A DNA stretch of 64,000 nt from Clostridiales bacterium (GCA_029338615.1 JAQYAS010000066.1:1-64000); one strand, 5' to 3'. Counted from the first letter of the stretch, positions 39,353 to 49,834 are shown. The notes: generated from the letters alone by a model not told the origin. Numbers and translations: made by a program.

Positions 39353-41734
39353 CTACTCTCCTTTCTGTATTCTTCCATTCTTACAATCCAGTGTGATCAT
39401 GTGCTGTTTCTCCACAAAATTGTAAATGCAATCTCCGCAGCCTATTGCTGCAGGTATATTAAACTCCGCACATCTGATAGCCATATGCGAAGCAACCCCG
39501 CCGTATTTTGTGATAAATCCTCGTATACCCTTTGCAAATATCCAGTCGTATCCGGGATCAGCTTTTGGAAGCACTACGATTTTATCCGCCACATCTGCTA
39601 TGTCCTCATGATCTTCCTGTTCATAGTTCTCCAGCAATATAACTTCTCCCGTAACGCACTCGGATGTTATGAAGTTTGGTCTTGCCTCCCATATCTCTAT
39701 ATAACTGAGCTGACTGCTATTATATATCACATCGGGCAATATGAGCATAGAATTAGTATGATATATGTTTTTATTAGCAGCTATGATCTTCTCCCATTCA
39801 TTTTTTATATCAGCAGTCGGCCTGTTCACAAGCACCTGAATATCTGATACATCCAGATATGCCATATCTTCCTTGCTTATTCCCAGCTTATTTCCTATAT
39901 CTATAAGAATATCTATTGCAAGGCTGAGTGTTTTGGTGAATTCAAATTTGAAAAACTCTCTTTCTTCCATGGAGTCTTTGAGGAAATCCACAAAATCTCT
40001 GATATTTACATAAAACCCAATGTCATCCAATGCATCCATCAACTTTACCAAATCCAGCGGATTATGCTTCAACTCCTCTATAGCCTGTCTCTGCCTTCTG
40101 GCAGCCGCGCTTCCTTTCGACAGGTCAAACTGTCTCTGTGCATATGTCTCACAGGTTATATCATATGTTCCCGATCTCAGATGTCCGTATTTCTCATCAA
40201 ATGTAACTCTCGTTATCCGTCCATCCACAAGGTCCTGGAAATCCGAATCATATTCAGATGCCACTGTATATATCGACATCATAAAGTCATCTATCTCTTT
40301 ATCTGTAAAATATCCCTTGTATACCAGTGACCTGCTTATAGACTTGGATATAAATGCAAGTCTTGCCTGTCTTGCAAATTTGGGCGTTCCATAGTGTTTT
40401 ATGCTCTCTATGAGCTGTACAAAATACTGTATAAGAGTAACCACATCGTTATCTGCCATCAGCCAGTTGCCCCTTATATTCTCCCTGTGTACCCGGAGAC
40501 CATTAAGGGATCTGAGATCTTTCATCCTGTTACGTTTGAAATTACATATGACATTATTGGTGAGATTAAACAACGAATCAGACATATCTTCTATCTCAGC
40601 GCGTGTGAATCCATACTTTCCAAGCTCAGCCAGCTTATCCTCAGTCGCAAAATCATAATCTGAAAAGACCACCTCAAATTCTATCTTATCATGCGCAGTC
40701 GGATCTGCCAAAAGTTTTTCATCATAATATGCCAACAGCTTCTGTTCCAGTCTTGAATCTACATCGTCAGGCATGAGCCCCAGGAACGATTGCTTAAGCG
40801 ATATATAAGGTTTGTTTCCTATCTTATACATCAGATCTCCATCCACTTCCTTGTAACCGATATAACTGAGGCCCTGATTCCACGCAGATGACGTTATTAT
40901 CTCCTTGTAAAGTGAATAATCAAGCGGATGCGGATTTTCGCCTATGATTTCTGCCGGATTCCAGAATGCCATATCAGACAAAATTGTATTTCTGTCTCTC
41001 AGTTGATCATCTATGGCAGCATACTGACTCTCAGCCTTCCGTACAGCATCAAACACCTCTTCATCAGTTACATCAGTTCTGAAGCCATTGATACTGGCTG
41101 CCAATGGTCTGAGCTGAAAAATCGTCACCACATTATGTGGATCTATGGCAAATTCCACATCCAGCGGATAATCCGGGAACATACCTTCCAGCTCTCTCAT
41201 AGCCTCTATCAATACCCACCAGTGTTTCGGCACACTATCTGCCTCTGCATTTCTGAGTATATATACAGTTTTTCCTCCGCTTCCGCTGGTTACCGCATCT
41301 GTTGAATCCACATCATACGTAATAACATAATATGGTCTGTCTCTTTTTATCTCCCTTGAAAATATAACGCCACTGTAGCTGATCTCACCCACCTGTGGCT
41401 GTATCAGTACCTGCTCATCATCCACGTTTTCCAGATCAACCCTATATGAATCCAGAACCCGCTCTATAGCTGTATTTACCGCATACTCATCATCAGCCCT
41501 GATATTCAATATACTCTCATAATGTCCTGCATTGGATTCTGTCATCCCATCCTCATTGGAGCTTGAACTTCTGACCACTATCATTCTGCTTCCAAATCTG
41601 TCTGAGATTCCCCGTACAGTCTCCCGGGCTTGGTCCTTCATATCTTTTCCTGTTATTATGAGAATATCTTCAACTCTGGACTTTGTTAATCTGCCATATA
41701 ACTTGCATAGCATATCCGCTTTAGAAATCTTCAT
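39353..41734 (-). CDS. PEP synthase/rifampin phosphotransferase-like dikinase; candidate L-glutamine kinase (Cj1418-like)
   Basis: N-terminal ATP-grasp PPDK_N (IVVRSSSSNEDGMTESNAGHYESIL, LDVEFAIDPHNVVTIFQLRPL), middle FWNPAEIIGENPHPLDYSLY, C-terminal His domain YGGVASHMAIRCAEFNIPAAIG; no PEP/pyruvate-binding barrel. Confidence 0.8.
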   Translation of the reverse strand: MKISKADMLCKLYGRLTKSRVEDILIITGKDMKDQARETVRGISDRFGSRMIVVRSSSSNEDGMTESNAGHYESILNIRADDEYAVNTAIERVLDSYRVDLENVDDEQVLIQPQVGEISYSGVIFSREIKRDRPYYVITYDVDSTDAVTSGSGGKTVYILRNAEADSVPKHWWVLIEAMRELEGMFPDYPLDVEFAIDPHNVVTIFQLRPLAASINGFRTDVTDEEVFDAVRKAESQYAAIDDQLRDRNTILSDMAFWNPAEIIGENPHPLDYSLYKEIITSSAWNQGLSYIGYKEVDGDLMYKIGNKPYISLKQSFLGLMPDDVDSRLEQKLLAYYDEKLLADPTAHDKIEFEVVFSDYDFATEDKLAELGKYGFTRAEIEDMSDSLFNLTNNVICNFKRNRMKDLRSLNGLRVHRENIRGNWLMADNDVVTLIQYFVQLIESIKHYGTPKFARQARLAFISKSISRSLVYKGYFTDKEIDDFMMSIYTVASEYDSDFQDLVDGRITRVTFDEKYGHLRSGTYDITCETYAQRQFDLSKGSAAARRQRQAIEELKHNPLDLVKLMDALDDIGFYVNIRDFVDFLKDSMEEREFFKFEFTKTLSLAIDILIDIGNKLGISKEDMAYLDVSDIQVLVNRPTADIKNEWEKIIAANKNIYHTNSMLILPDVIYNSSQLSYIEIWEARPNFITSECVTGEVILLENYEQEDHEDIADVADKIVVLPKADPGYDWIFAKGIRGFITKYGGVASHMAIRCAEFNIPAAIGCGDCIYNFVEKQHMITLDCKNGRIQKGE

Positions 41735-41755
41735 GTCTATCCTCCGGGTTAACTA

Positions 41756-41796
41756 AAATAAGCTGCACCTATAGTGTATACTAAAGTGCAGCTTAC
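41756..41796 (-). terminator. Hairpin separating nitroreductase and dikinase units
   Basis: AAGCTGCAC...GTGCAGCTT. Confidence 0.65.
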
Positions 41797-41842
41797 ATCA
41801 TTTGGTTCCAATATGTAATTTTCTGTTCTGAGATCCTGTGAA

Positions 41843-42385
41843 CTACTTTAATGTCAGCAGATCATCTACAGACTTTCTTGGTGGCATATCTGGTGCAAAT
41901 GCCGGATATCCCATCGCAACAACTGCTGCCACGGTCTGTCCTTCCGGTATTCCTACAATCTCTCCCACCTTCGCATCATCAAATACTCCCAGGATAACTG
42001 TTCCCACACCCTTGGCATGTGCAGCAAGACAGAATGTTTGTGTTGCTATACCAGCATCAAACATCTCCCACCCGTCTTTCTTACTTGTGCTGAACTCTCC
42101 GTTCTTCTCATATCCGCAGATTCCATCCTTCTTTGTGATCACCATAAGCTGTTTTGCTCTGCTTACGGTCTTCTGATTGAGCGGAAAGTCCATAACACCC
42201 TCTGCTGCAATTCTCGCAATTATGTCAGAATCCTCTACCAGGGTATACCTTATAACCTGTGTATTCTTCCATGAAGGTGAATATGAAGCCAGCTCAACTA
42301 TCTCTCTGACTGTCTCCACAGGCACCATCTCGTCTGTGTACTTTCTGACGCTTCTTCTTGTCTTAATGCATTCTATTGCTTCCAT
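41843..42385 (-). CDS. Nitroreductase-family protein
   Basis: MEAIECIKTRRSVRKYTDEMVPVETVREIVELASYSPSWKNTQVIRY; GGAGG before 42385. Confidence 0.92.
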   Translation of the reverse strand: MEAIECIKTRRSVRKYTDEMVPVETVREIVELASYSPSWKNTQVIRYTLVEDSDIIARIAAEGVMDFPLNQKTVSRAKQLMVITKKDGICGYEKNGEFSTSKKDGWEMFDAGIATQTFCLAAHAKGVGTVILGVFDDAKVGEIVGIPEGQTVAAVVAMGYPAFAPDMPPRKSVDDLLTLK

Positions 42386-42426
42386 ACCTGCCTCCTTCTT
42401 TCCGCTCCATGTCAGAGCTGTGATCA

Positions 42427-43140
42427 TCATATGAGCCCTTCTATATACAGGATTCCACTTGTGAACTTATCTCCGACATTATTCACGTAATTTCTATATT
42501 CTTTATAGTTTATATAATACTTCTTTCCCCATGAAGATACAACCAGATATTCCTGTCCTTTTATCTCTCTGACTCCAGTTACGACTACGTAGTGGGAATG
42601 TACATTCTCTCTGATAGACTCCTTGAGTGAACCGTCCTTCTCTATATATAATGATATACCCTTCTTTCCGAAAGGATTGAAACGGTTCTGTCCTATAGCC
42701 AGTATGACCGGTTTGTTCTTTCTTATAAGATGCCTTATATCCTTCATCATTGATTCATCTGACTGAAGCACCTTCCATCTTGCCTTAAGTCCAATATCAT
42801 TGAGCATAAAATATCTGTTCATTGTATGTTTCATAGCGGTCCCAATTATACCATTATGCATAAGCATAATCACATAATGCATATAGAAAAACTTCACATA
42901 TTCCAGATAATCATGCTTGTTATAGAGTCCCTTTGGCTTATTTATCTTTCTTATTGCATCTGTCATCATGTTTGGGTTCTGCTCTGCCAGATATATACTC
43001 AGATCAGCCATAGCGATAACTCCGCAGCCAACCCTCTGCATCTTTCTGGACTGTGACCAGTTCTGATTGCCGCCATAACTCACAAGATTCAAATTTTTAA
43101 TCTTTACATAATCTTTATTTGTTAAAAAAACGTCGTTCAT
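42427..43140 (-). CDS. Papain-like C39-type cysteine peptidase/peptidase-like protein
   Basis: QRVGCGVIAMADLSIYLA, SHYVVVTGVREIKGQEYLVVSSWGKKYYI. Confidence 0.65.
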   Translation of the reverse strand: MNDVFLTNKDYVKIKNLNLVSYGGNQNWSQSRKMQRVGCGVIAMADLSIYLAEQNPNMMTDAIRKINKPKGLYNKHDYLEYVKFFYMHYVIMLMHNGIIGTAMKHTMNRYFMLNDIGLKARWKVLQSDESMMKDIRHLIRKNKPVILAIGQNRFNPFGKKGISLYIEKDGSLKESIRENVHSHYVVVTGVREIKGQEYLVVSSWGKKYYINYKEYRNYVNNVGDKFTSGILYIEGLI

Positions 43141-43317
43141 AATTGTCCTCTCCAAATATCCTTCATCACATCACAACATTTTCCTTATAACACTTAAAGT
43201 ATAACACGAATGGCAATTAACATCAAGCATTGTTAACTGTATTAAGTAGTATTTAAAACTACATTGTCCATTTTTATTTTTTTCTTTACTTTTTCTCACC
43301 GATTTGATATAAGAATA

Positions 43318-43676
43318 TATGAGTTGGATAAGTGATCGCGGCTGCATTTATGCAGGTGAGGAAAGTCCGGGCTTCACAGGGCAGGATGCCGGATAACGTC
43401 CGGTGGAGGCGACTCCCAGGCCAGTGCAACAGAAATATACCGCCATCTTAGATGGTAAGGGTGGAAAGGCGAGGTAAGAGCTCACCGCTGCTGTGGTAAC
43501 ATAGCAGGCTCTGTAAACCCCATCCGAAGCAAGACCAAATATAGTCTCTCTGAGGGACTTGTGGAATGATACAGTTGCCCGCTGCATTCCAGGTAGGTTG
43601 CTTGAGATTTATGGCAACATAAATCCTAGATAGATGATCACTCCAGACATAACCCGGCTTATAGTCCAACTCATAA
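43318..43676 (+). ncRNA. rnpB: RNase P RNA (class A)
   Basis: GAGGAAAGTCCGGGCTTCACAGGGCAGGATGCCGG, AGAGCTCACCG, GTAAACCCCATCCGAAGCAAGACCAAAT, GACATAACCCGGCTTATAG; ends pair GAGTTGGA/TCCAACTC. Confidence 0.97.
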
Positions 43677-43677
43677 C

Positions 43678-43722
43678 AAAATACGGAGACAACACAATCT
43701 GTGTCGTCTCCGTATTTTATTA
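43678..43722. terminator. Terminator of rnpB
   Basis: AAAATACGGAGACAACACA ATC TGTGTCGTCTCCGTATTTTA. Confidence 0.88.
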
Positions 43723-43739
43723 TGTACATTTATTTAATT

Positions 43740-44747
43740 TTATATTCTGAAACATCCGCCGCCTATAAATTCACGAAGTATGGAATTGGCAGGAATGTAT
43801 TCCGTGTCAATATCTTCAAACAGATTTACAAATCTGAGCAGCCTCTGTGCATCTTCATAATATTCAGAATCAATTCCAACATTACTGAGAAGTGGTGCAG
43901 CAGCACTCCTGAGCGCTGTATATTCATAAAGAAGTCCTGAATTAAACATGACATCCGCTTCACTCTCGTATGGGAATATATATTTTTCCTCACCACGTCT
44001 GACTGAGGCCCACATAGACAGAGTCTTTTCCACCCCATTCCCCCTGGTTCTGTTATCTCTGACTATTCTTCTTATCAATCTGCTGTCTATAGTGGATACC
44101 TTAACCGGTTCACCGGCCTCACTGTCCACATACAACTGATTTAACGGACTTATATATATCTTGTACTTATCCGAATCTCCAAGCATGTATGTCATCTCAG
44201 GATTAAGAGAATGTATCCCCTCCATGATTACTACGTCCTCATTGCCAATCTGCAGATATTCTCCATGGTATTCCCTGACTCCCTCCCTGAAATTGAATAC
44301 AGGCAGTTCTATCTGGCTGCCTTCGAGCAGCCGCACCATATCTTCATTCAGTTTTCTGAGATCCATAGCCCCGAGGCATTCAAAATCATAATTACCATCC
44401 TCATCCCGCGGATTATCTTTTCTATCAACAAAATAATTATCTGCTGTTATGACATGCGGCCTAAGCCCCATCGCCCGAAGCTGTATACTCAATCTATGGG
44501 ACAAAGTTGTCTTTCCTGCGGATGAAGGGCCTGATATAAGTATTACCCTTCTTCTCTCATCTGTTATCCTTCTGGCTATTTCATATATGCAGTTGCTCTG
44601 CATTGCTTCGCATACAAGCACAAGTTCCACGCCGGCACCTGAGCGGATCATATCATTCAGTTTCTCAACCGAATCTATCCCCACTTTTCTGGCCCACTCC
44701 TTTGCGGTTGACTTCAGCGATGTAATACTTTTTTCCGAATCACCCAT
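43740..44747 (-). CDS. Uridine kinase-like P-loop nucleoside kinase
   Basis: VILISGPSSAGKTTLSHRLSIQL, ADNYFVDRKDNPRDEDGNYDFECLGAMDL. Confidence 0.88.
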   Translation of the reverse strand: MGDSEKSITSLKSTAKEWARKVGIDSVEKLNDMIRSGAGVELVLVCEAMQSNCIYEIARRITDERRRVILISGPSSAGKTTLSHRLSIQLRAMGLRPHVITADNYFVDRKDNPRDEDGNYDFECLGAMDLRKLNEDMVRLLEGSQIELPVFNFREGVREYHGEYLQIGNEDVVIMEGIHSLNPEMTYMLGDSDKYKIYISPLNQLYVDSEAGEPVKVSTIDSRLIRRIVRDNRTRGNGVEKTLSMWASVRRGEEKYIFPYESEADVMFNSGLLYEYTALRSAAAPLLSNVGIDSEYYEDAQRLLRFVNLFEDIDTEYIPANSILREFIGGGCFRI

Positions 44748-44769
44748 ATGCCAAATCTCCTATATATCT

Positions 44770-45489
44770 TCAAATACGTTCAAGTGCCATCTCTATGCAT
44801 TGCAGTTCATGTTCCAGTTCGATCGCTCTCTGTCTGGAATTATCTGTATCTGCTCTCCTCAACCTGTCAAGAATAGCCTCACTGCTTGCATGATTTTCCA
44901 ACAGATATTCTTTTAATACAGGACTGTGTCCCTCTATCAACAATCTGCCATATTTGTAGTATATTTCCAACATGTCATCATTATGACTGCATTGATCCGG
45001 ATTCTGTGTCGTTCTCACATCCATAACAACATAATACTTGCCTGCATCTTTGAGCATGCACTCTCTCTGTATCACCCATCCATGAGAATGTATATATCTC
45101 CTCACATGCTCTATCTCTGACTGAGGCTGCAACACAAGCTGTCTCGTCGTTCTCACCACATTTTTCCCATTTTCCAGGATATCCGTGATAAGCATTCCGC
45201 CCATACCGGCTATAATTACAGATTCAGCCTCCCCCTCATGTATAGTAGAAAGTCCATCACCCAGTCTCAGATCTATTCTGTCGGACATATTCCATCTGGC
45301 TATATTATCCCTGGCTATAGCACACGGACCGGTTCTAACATCAGATGCTATGACCCGGTCCGCCTTGCCATGTGCCACAAGGTATATGGATACAAATGCG
45401 TGATCGCATCCTATATCACAGACGGTGCCACACTTCTCCACCATATCAGCAACCGTCTGCATTCTTTGTGACAATTCTATATCTTTCAT
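44770..45489 (-). CDS. trmK: tRNA (adenine(22)-N(1))-methyltransferase
   Basis: LSQRMQTVADMVEKCGTVCDIGCDHAFVSIYL; located next to rpoD as is typical. Confidence 0.9.
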   Translation of the reverse strand: MKDIELSQRMQTVADMVEKCGTVCDIGCDHAFVSIYLVAHGKADRVIASDVRTGPCAIARDNIARWNMSDRIDLRLGDGLSTIHEGEAESVIIAGMGGMLITDILENGKNVVRTTRQLVLQPQSEIEHVRRYIHSHGWVIQRECMLKDAGKYYVVMDVRTTQNPDQCSHNDDMLEIYYKYGRLLIEGHSPVLKEYLLENHASSEAILDRLRRADTDNSRQRAIELEHELQCIEMALERI

Positions 45490-45502
45490 AATGCAATCTC
45501 CA

Positions 45503-46690
45503 TTAGTTATAAAGGAAATCCTTGAGCTTCCTGCTTCTGTTAGGATGTCTGAGCTTTCTGAGAGCCTTTGCCTCTATCTGACGTATTCTCTCACGAGTTA
45601 CATTGAATTCTTTGCCAACCTCCTCAAGTGTTCTAGGTCTTCCATCATCCCAACCGAATCTGAGCTTGATAACCCTCTGCTCACGCTCTGTCAGCGTACT
45701 TACCACTTCGTCAAGCTGCTCATGAAGGAGTGTCTGGTTAGTTGCCTCAACAGGTGTAGGAATACTCTCATCCTGGATAAAATCTCCAAGATGGCTGTCC
45801 TCCTCCTCTCCTATAGGAGTTTCAAGTGATACAGGCTCCTGTGCTATCTTCATGATTTCCTGCACTCTCTCTTTTGGAAGTCCCATAACTTCTCCAACTT
45901 CCTCTGGAAGTGGTTCTCTTCCAAGTTTCTGCAGAAGATCCCTGCTCACTCTTGTCACCTTGTTGATAGTTTCCACCATATGAACAGGTATACGGATCGT
46001 TCTTGCCTGATCTGCTATGGCTCTTGTTATAGCCTGTCTTATCCACCATGTGGCATAGGTTGAAAACTTATATCCTTTTCTGTAGTCAAACTTCTCCACT
46101 GCCTTGAGCAGACCGAGATTTCCCTCCTGTATAAGATCAAGGAACAGCATTCCACGGCCCACATATCTCTTGGCTATACTTACAACAAGTCGCAGATTAG
46201 ACTCAGCCAGTTTCTTCTTTGCAGCCTCATCGCCAGCCTCCATCCTCTTGGCAAGCTCTATTTCTTCCTCTGCACTCAGAAGAGGCACCTTTCCTATATC
46301 CTTCAGGTACATCTTTACTGGATCCTGGGTTGTACTTGATATGTCACCTGTATCCGTAAAGTCAATCTTCTCTACATCCTCTCCCTCAGCTATAGCATCA
46401 TCATCGAGAGCAGGCTCTTCTTCCTCATCCTCTGTTATCTGGAGTATATCCACTCCATTCTTCTCAAGGAATGTAAATATCTTCTGCATTGTGTCCAGAT
46501 CCAGAGCTACCTCTTTGAGATCATTAAAGTGCTTGATGAGCTCTGTATCCTCTATAACATTCTTCTTGCTGTGAGCTATCTCCAAAAGATCCTGTAGCTT
46601 TGCATTAAACTTGGCGTTAACTGCCTCATCTGTGCTCACACTGATCATGTTCTTGTCGTCGTTTGAATTTGTCATATCCATTGTACTCAT
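45503..46690 (-). CDS. rpoD: Primary sigma factor
   Basis: [65 protein letters not shown]. Confidence 0.98.
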   Translation of the reverse strand: MSTMDMTNSNDDKNMISVSTDEAVNAKFNAKLQDLLEIAHSKKNVIEDTELIKHFNDLKEVALDLDTMQKIFTFLEKNGVDILQITEDEEEEPALDDDAIAEGEDVEKIDFTDTGDISSTTQDPVKMYLKDIGKVPLLSAEEEIELAKRMEAGDEAAKKKLAESNLRLVVSIAKRYVGRGMLFLDLIQEGNLGLLKAVEKFDYRKGYKFSTYATWWIRQAITRAIADQARTIRIPVHMVETINKVTRVSRDLLQKLGREPLPEEVGEVMGLPKERVQEIMKIAQEPVSLETPIGEEEDSHLGDFIQDESIPTPVEATNQTLLHEQLDEVVSTLTEREQRVIKLRFGWDDGRPRTLEEVGKEFNVTRERIRQIEAKALRKLRHPNRSRKLKDFLYN

Positions 46691-46721
46691 CTTATTCCTC
46701 CACTTATTGTAATATTACAGA

Positions 46722-48524
46722 TCATATTATCACCCTGATCTTCTCTATCTTTTTTCTCTCTTTTATGAGTTCCTGCACTCTCTGCATATCGTTTTCTTCT
46801 TCAAGCTGCTTTTTTATACTGGCCAGCTTGATCTTCCGAACAACCTCAGTGACAGCGTTGCAGGCTTCCTCCTCAGACATATCTATCATCAGATCCGTCT
46901 GAAGCATTTCCGCCACAAGTCTTTGTTCTTCCACATCCTGGAATGTATTGACCACAATTGCCGGAGTAACTTTTCCTGTTTCCCTGTACTGATCAAACAG
47001 CTTTGCTGCAACGGTTCTGTATATTCCTTCCTCAAAGTCTTTCTCATTTACCACATCAGCAAGCTGTGAAAAAAGCTTTGGTTCATTTACCAGCCATGTG
47101 AGAAGAAGTCTTGCAGTCTTATTGCCATTTGCCCCATGGGAACCTGACGTCCTGCCCGGTCGTTCATCAGACTGTCTCTGTTCTTCTAGACGCTGTTGCT
47201 CTCTTGTGACAACCTCAGGCTTAGCTGCCCCGGCCACTCCATATCCATGAACCTTATCCGCCAGAGCATCCCTGTTGATAGAATACTTTGCTGCTATGGA
47301 ATCTATATAATTATTTCTCTCCAGAACATCTTCAATATATGAAAGTTCCCTTGCGATCTGGTTCTGGAATTTCGTCCGTTCCCCGGGATCGCTCTGGTCA
47401 TATTCCTCCGAGTAAATACGTGCCAGGAACATCATCCCGCTCTCCGCCTTCTGGATCCGAGCCTCAAAAGCCTCGCTTCCAAGATTTCGTATAAATTCAT
47501 CAGGATCCTTATACGGGCGCATATTGATAACACGCACACCCACGCCAACCTCTCTGAGTATGGCTATAACCTTTTTGGTCGCGGCCACTCCGGCTCCGTC
47601 ACTGTCATATGCCAGATACACTTCATCTGCATACCTCTTTATTATGTTTGCATGACCAAATGTAAATGCAGTTCCAAGTGATGCAACCGCATTATCGAAT
47701 CCGGCCTGATGCATGGATATAACATCCATATATCCCTCACAGCATATGAAGCCTTTTCTCCGGCTTCGTCTTGCTATATTCATAGCAAACAGCGTATGGC
47801 TTTTATCAAATACTGCCGTATCGCTGGTATTGATATATTTGGGCTTTCCATCCCCCAACACACGGCCTCCAAATGCAATCACTTTGCCATTGATATCTAA
47901 TATAGGAATCATTGCTCTGTTCCAGAACTTGTCCACACCACCATCACGTTCGCTGATATCCACCAGACCTGACTGTTTGAGCTGCTCATCCGTATATCCT
48001 TTGCTTCTCATATATCTGTACAGGTCATCCTTATATATATCTGAATATCCCAATGCAAATTTATTGATCGTATCATCCGTGAGTCCTCTTGTATCCCGGA
48101 AATACCCATATGCCCTCTGTCCATTCTGGCTATGCTTCAATATATAATGGAAGTATGCCGCAGCGGTTTTATTCATCTCTTTCAGAGTTATCTTGTACTG
48201 CTCTCTTGAACGTTCCTGTGCACTCATGGACTTTTCCGGCAGTTGTATACCAGCTCTCTCGGCCAGCCGCTCCACTGCCTCAGGGAAATTGAGGTTCTCA
48301 TATTCCATCACAAATGTAAACACATTGCCGCCAACACCACAGCCAAAACAATGATACATCTGTTTCTCTCTATTTACTTTAAAAGACGGAGTCTTCTCAT
48401 GATGAAAAGGACAACATGCCTCATAGTTGCTTCCTTTTTTTCTGAGACTCGCATAGCCTCCAATGACATCTACTATGTCATTGCGCGCCAGTACCTCGTT
48501 GATCACATCATCCGAATAATACAA
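46722..48524 (-). CDS. dnaG: DNA primase
   Basis: CCPFHHEKTPSFKVNREKQMYHCFGCGVGGNVF zinc finger, TOPRIM GYMDVISMHQAG. Confidence 0.97.
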   Translation of the reverse strand: MYYSDDVINEVLARNDIVDVIGGYASLRKKGSNYEACCPFHHEKTPSFKVNREKQMYHCFGCGVGGNVFTFVMEYENLNFPEAVERLAERAGIQLPEKSMSAQERSREQYKITLKEMNKTAAAYFHYILKHSQNGQRAYGYFRDTRGLTDDTINKFALGYSDIYKDDLYRYMRSKGYTDEQLKQSGLVDISERDGGVDKFWNRAMIPILDINGKVIAFGGRVLGDGKPKYINTSDTAVFDKSHTLFAMNIARRSRRKGFICCEGYMDVISMHQAGFDNAVASLGTAFTFGHANIIKRYADEVYLAYDSDGAGVAATKKVIAILREVGVGVRVINMRPYKDPDEFIRNLGSEAFEARIQKAESGMMFLARIYSEEYDQSDPGERTKFQNQIARELSYIEDVLERNNYIDSIAAKYSINRDALADKVHGYGVAGAAKPEVVTREQQRLEEQRQSDERPGRTSGSHGANGNKTARLLLTWLVNEPKLFSQLADVVNEKDFEEGIYRTVAAKLFDQYRETGKVTPAIVVNTFQDVEEQRLVAEMLQTDLMIDMSEEEACNAVTEVVRKIKLASIKKQLEEENDMQRVQELIKERKKIEKIRVII

Positions 48525-48554
48525 TTCGCCGCCCCCTGTATCTTTCCAGCCATA

Positions 48555-49583
48555 TCACACCTTCCACGACTTTGGTATGTATATACCCTTGAAGGTTTCT
48601 ATGGCATAATTATCTGTCATGCCTGCTATGTAATCACACACAACAGTTCTGGGATCCTCTCCCATATATATCATCTCCACGCATTCATTTGTCAGTCTGC
48701 TGGCATCCTCAATGAAATACTCGTAGAGTATTCTAAGCATCTTGTCCGCTTTAAGTTCTTCGCTCTTGGCTATAGGGTTGGTATACAGATATCGGAACAT
48801 ATATGCTCTGAGTTTCCCCAGTGCATCACCGATATCAGGAGACATCTCCACCTTATCCTTTCCCATGCTTGTATTTATCACATCATGTATAAGGCAGTTA
48901 AGCCTTGCTCTTGTATTCTTACCCAATATATCCGTTATATTCTCCGGCAGATCCTCCTCCCGGAGTACATTTCCCCTTATGGCATCATCTATATCGTGAT
49001 TGACATACGCAATCTTGTCCGCAAGTCTCACACACTGGCCCTCCAGGGTATGTGGTGTACATGACGTCTTATGATTCAATATTCCGTCACGCACCTCCCA
49101 GGTGAGATTCAGACCTTCACCGCGATTCTCAAGTTTCTCAACAACCCTCACACTCTGTACATTATGGCTGAAATTATTCCCTGCACATGATGCCAGTGTT
49201 CTCTCTCCAACATGTCCAAATGGTGTATGTCCAAGATCGTGGCCAAGTGCTATGGCCTCCGTGAGATCTTCATTGAGTCTGAGTGACCTCGCTATTGTTC
49301 TCGCAATCTGCGACACCTCAAGAGTATGTGTAAGTCTGGTCCTGTAATGATCATCTCCAGGCGACAGAAATACCTGTGTCTTATGCTTTAATCTCCTGAA
49401 CGACTTACAGTGCAGAATACGATCCCTGTCTCTCTGGTACACCGTTCTCAGATCACACTGATCCTCCTGTCTGTCACGGCCTCTTGACTTGTCGCTGAAT
49501 GATGCAAACGGACTAAGATTCTGATGTTCACGCTGTTCCTGTTCCTCTCGTATTGTCATATATTCTCCTATCCACATATACAA
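48555..49583 (-). CDS. dgt: dGTPase-like HD-domain triphosphohydrolase
   Basis: FRRLKHKTQVFLSPGDDHYRTRLTHTLEVSQIARTIARSL, LGHDLGHTPFGHVGERTL. Confidence 0.93.
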   Translation of the reverse strand: MYMWIGEYMTIREEQEQREHQNLSPFASFSDKSRGRDRQEDQCDLRTVYQRDRDRILHCKSFRRLKHKTQVFLSPGDDHYRTRLTHTLEVSQIARTIARSLRLNEDLTEAIALGHDLGHTPFGHVGERTLASCAGNNFSHNVQSVRVVEKLENRGEGLNLTWEVRDGILNHKTSCTPHTLEGQCVRLADKIAYVNHDIDDAIRGNVLREEDLPENITDILGKNTRARLNCLIHDVINTSMGKDKVEMSPDIGDALGKLRAYMFRYLYTNPIAKSEELKADKMLRILYEYFIEDASRLTNECVEMIYMGEDPRTVVCDYIAGMTDNYAIETFKGIYIPKSWKV

Positions 49584-49715
49584 ACAAAACCTAACAGTAT
49601 CTATTCCAAATCATATCTTATTAACACACATCTTTATTATTCTGTGTTTTTTTTCATAATCCTTTTTTTATTTTCATTTTTTCATTATTTTTGCATTTTA
49701 TATGAATATACCAAG

Positions 49716-49822
49716 AAAATATACTTTAAAATACACTTAGAAATTCACTTGGAAATGTAACTGAAATGCATTTGGAAATACACTTAGAAGTACACTTAAA
49801 AATTTGCCTGAAAAGTATATCA
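49716..49822. repeat. About nine imperfect 12-bp tandem repeats (consensus AAATNCACTTNG)
   Basis: aaatatacttta/aaatacacttag/aaattcacttgg/aaatgtaactg/aaatgcatttgg/aaatacacttag/aagtacacttaa/aaatttgcctga/aaagtatatcac. Confidence 0.85.
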
Positions 49823-49834
49823 CGATAATAAACA

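Noticed and set aside
43348-43729. ORFs within 43348-43729
   Set aside because: They overlap rnpB and its terminator; the RNA motifs explain the sequence.
49716-49822. Possible CRISPR array
   Set aside because: Units are contiguous 12-mers with no unique spacers and no cas genes nearby.
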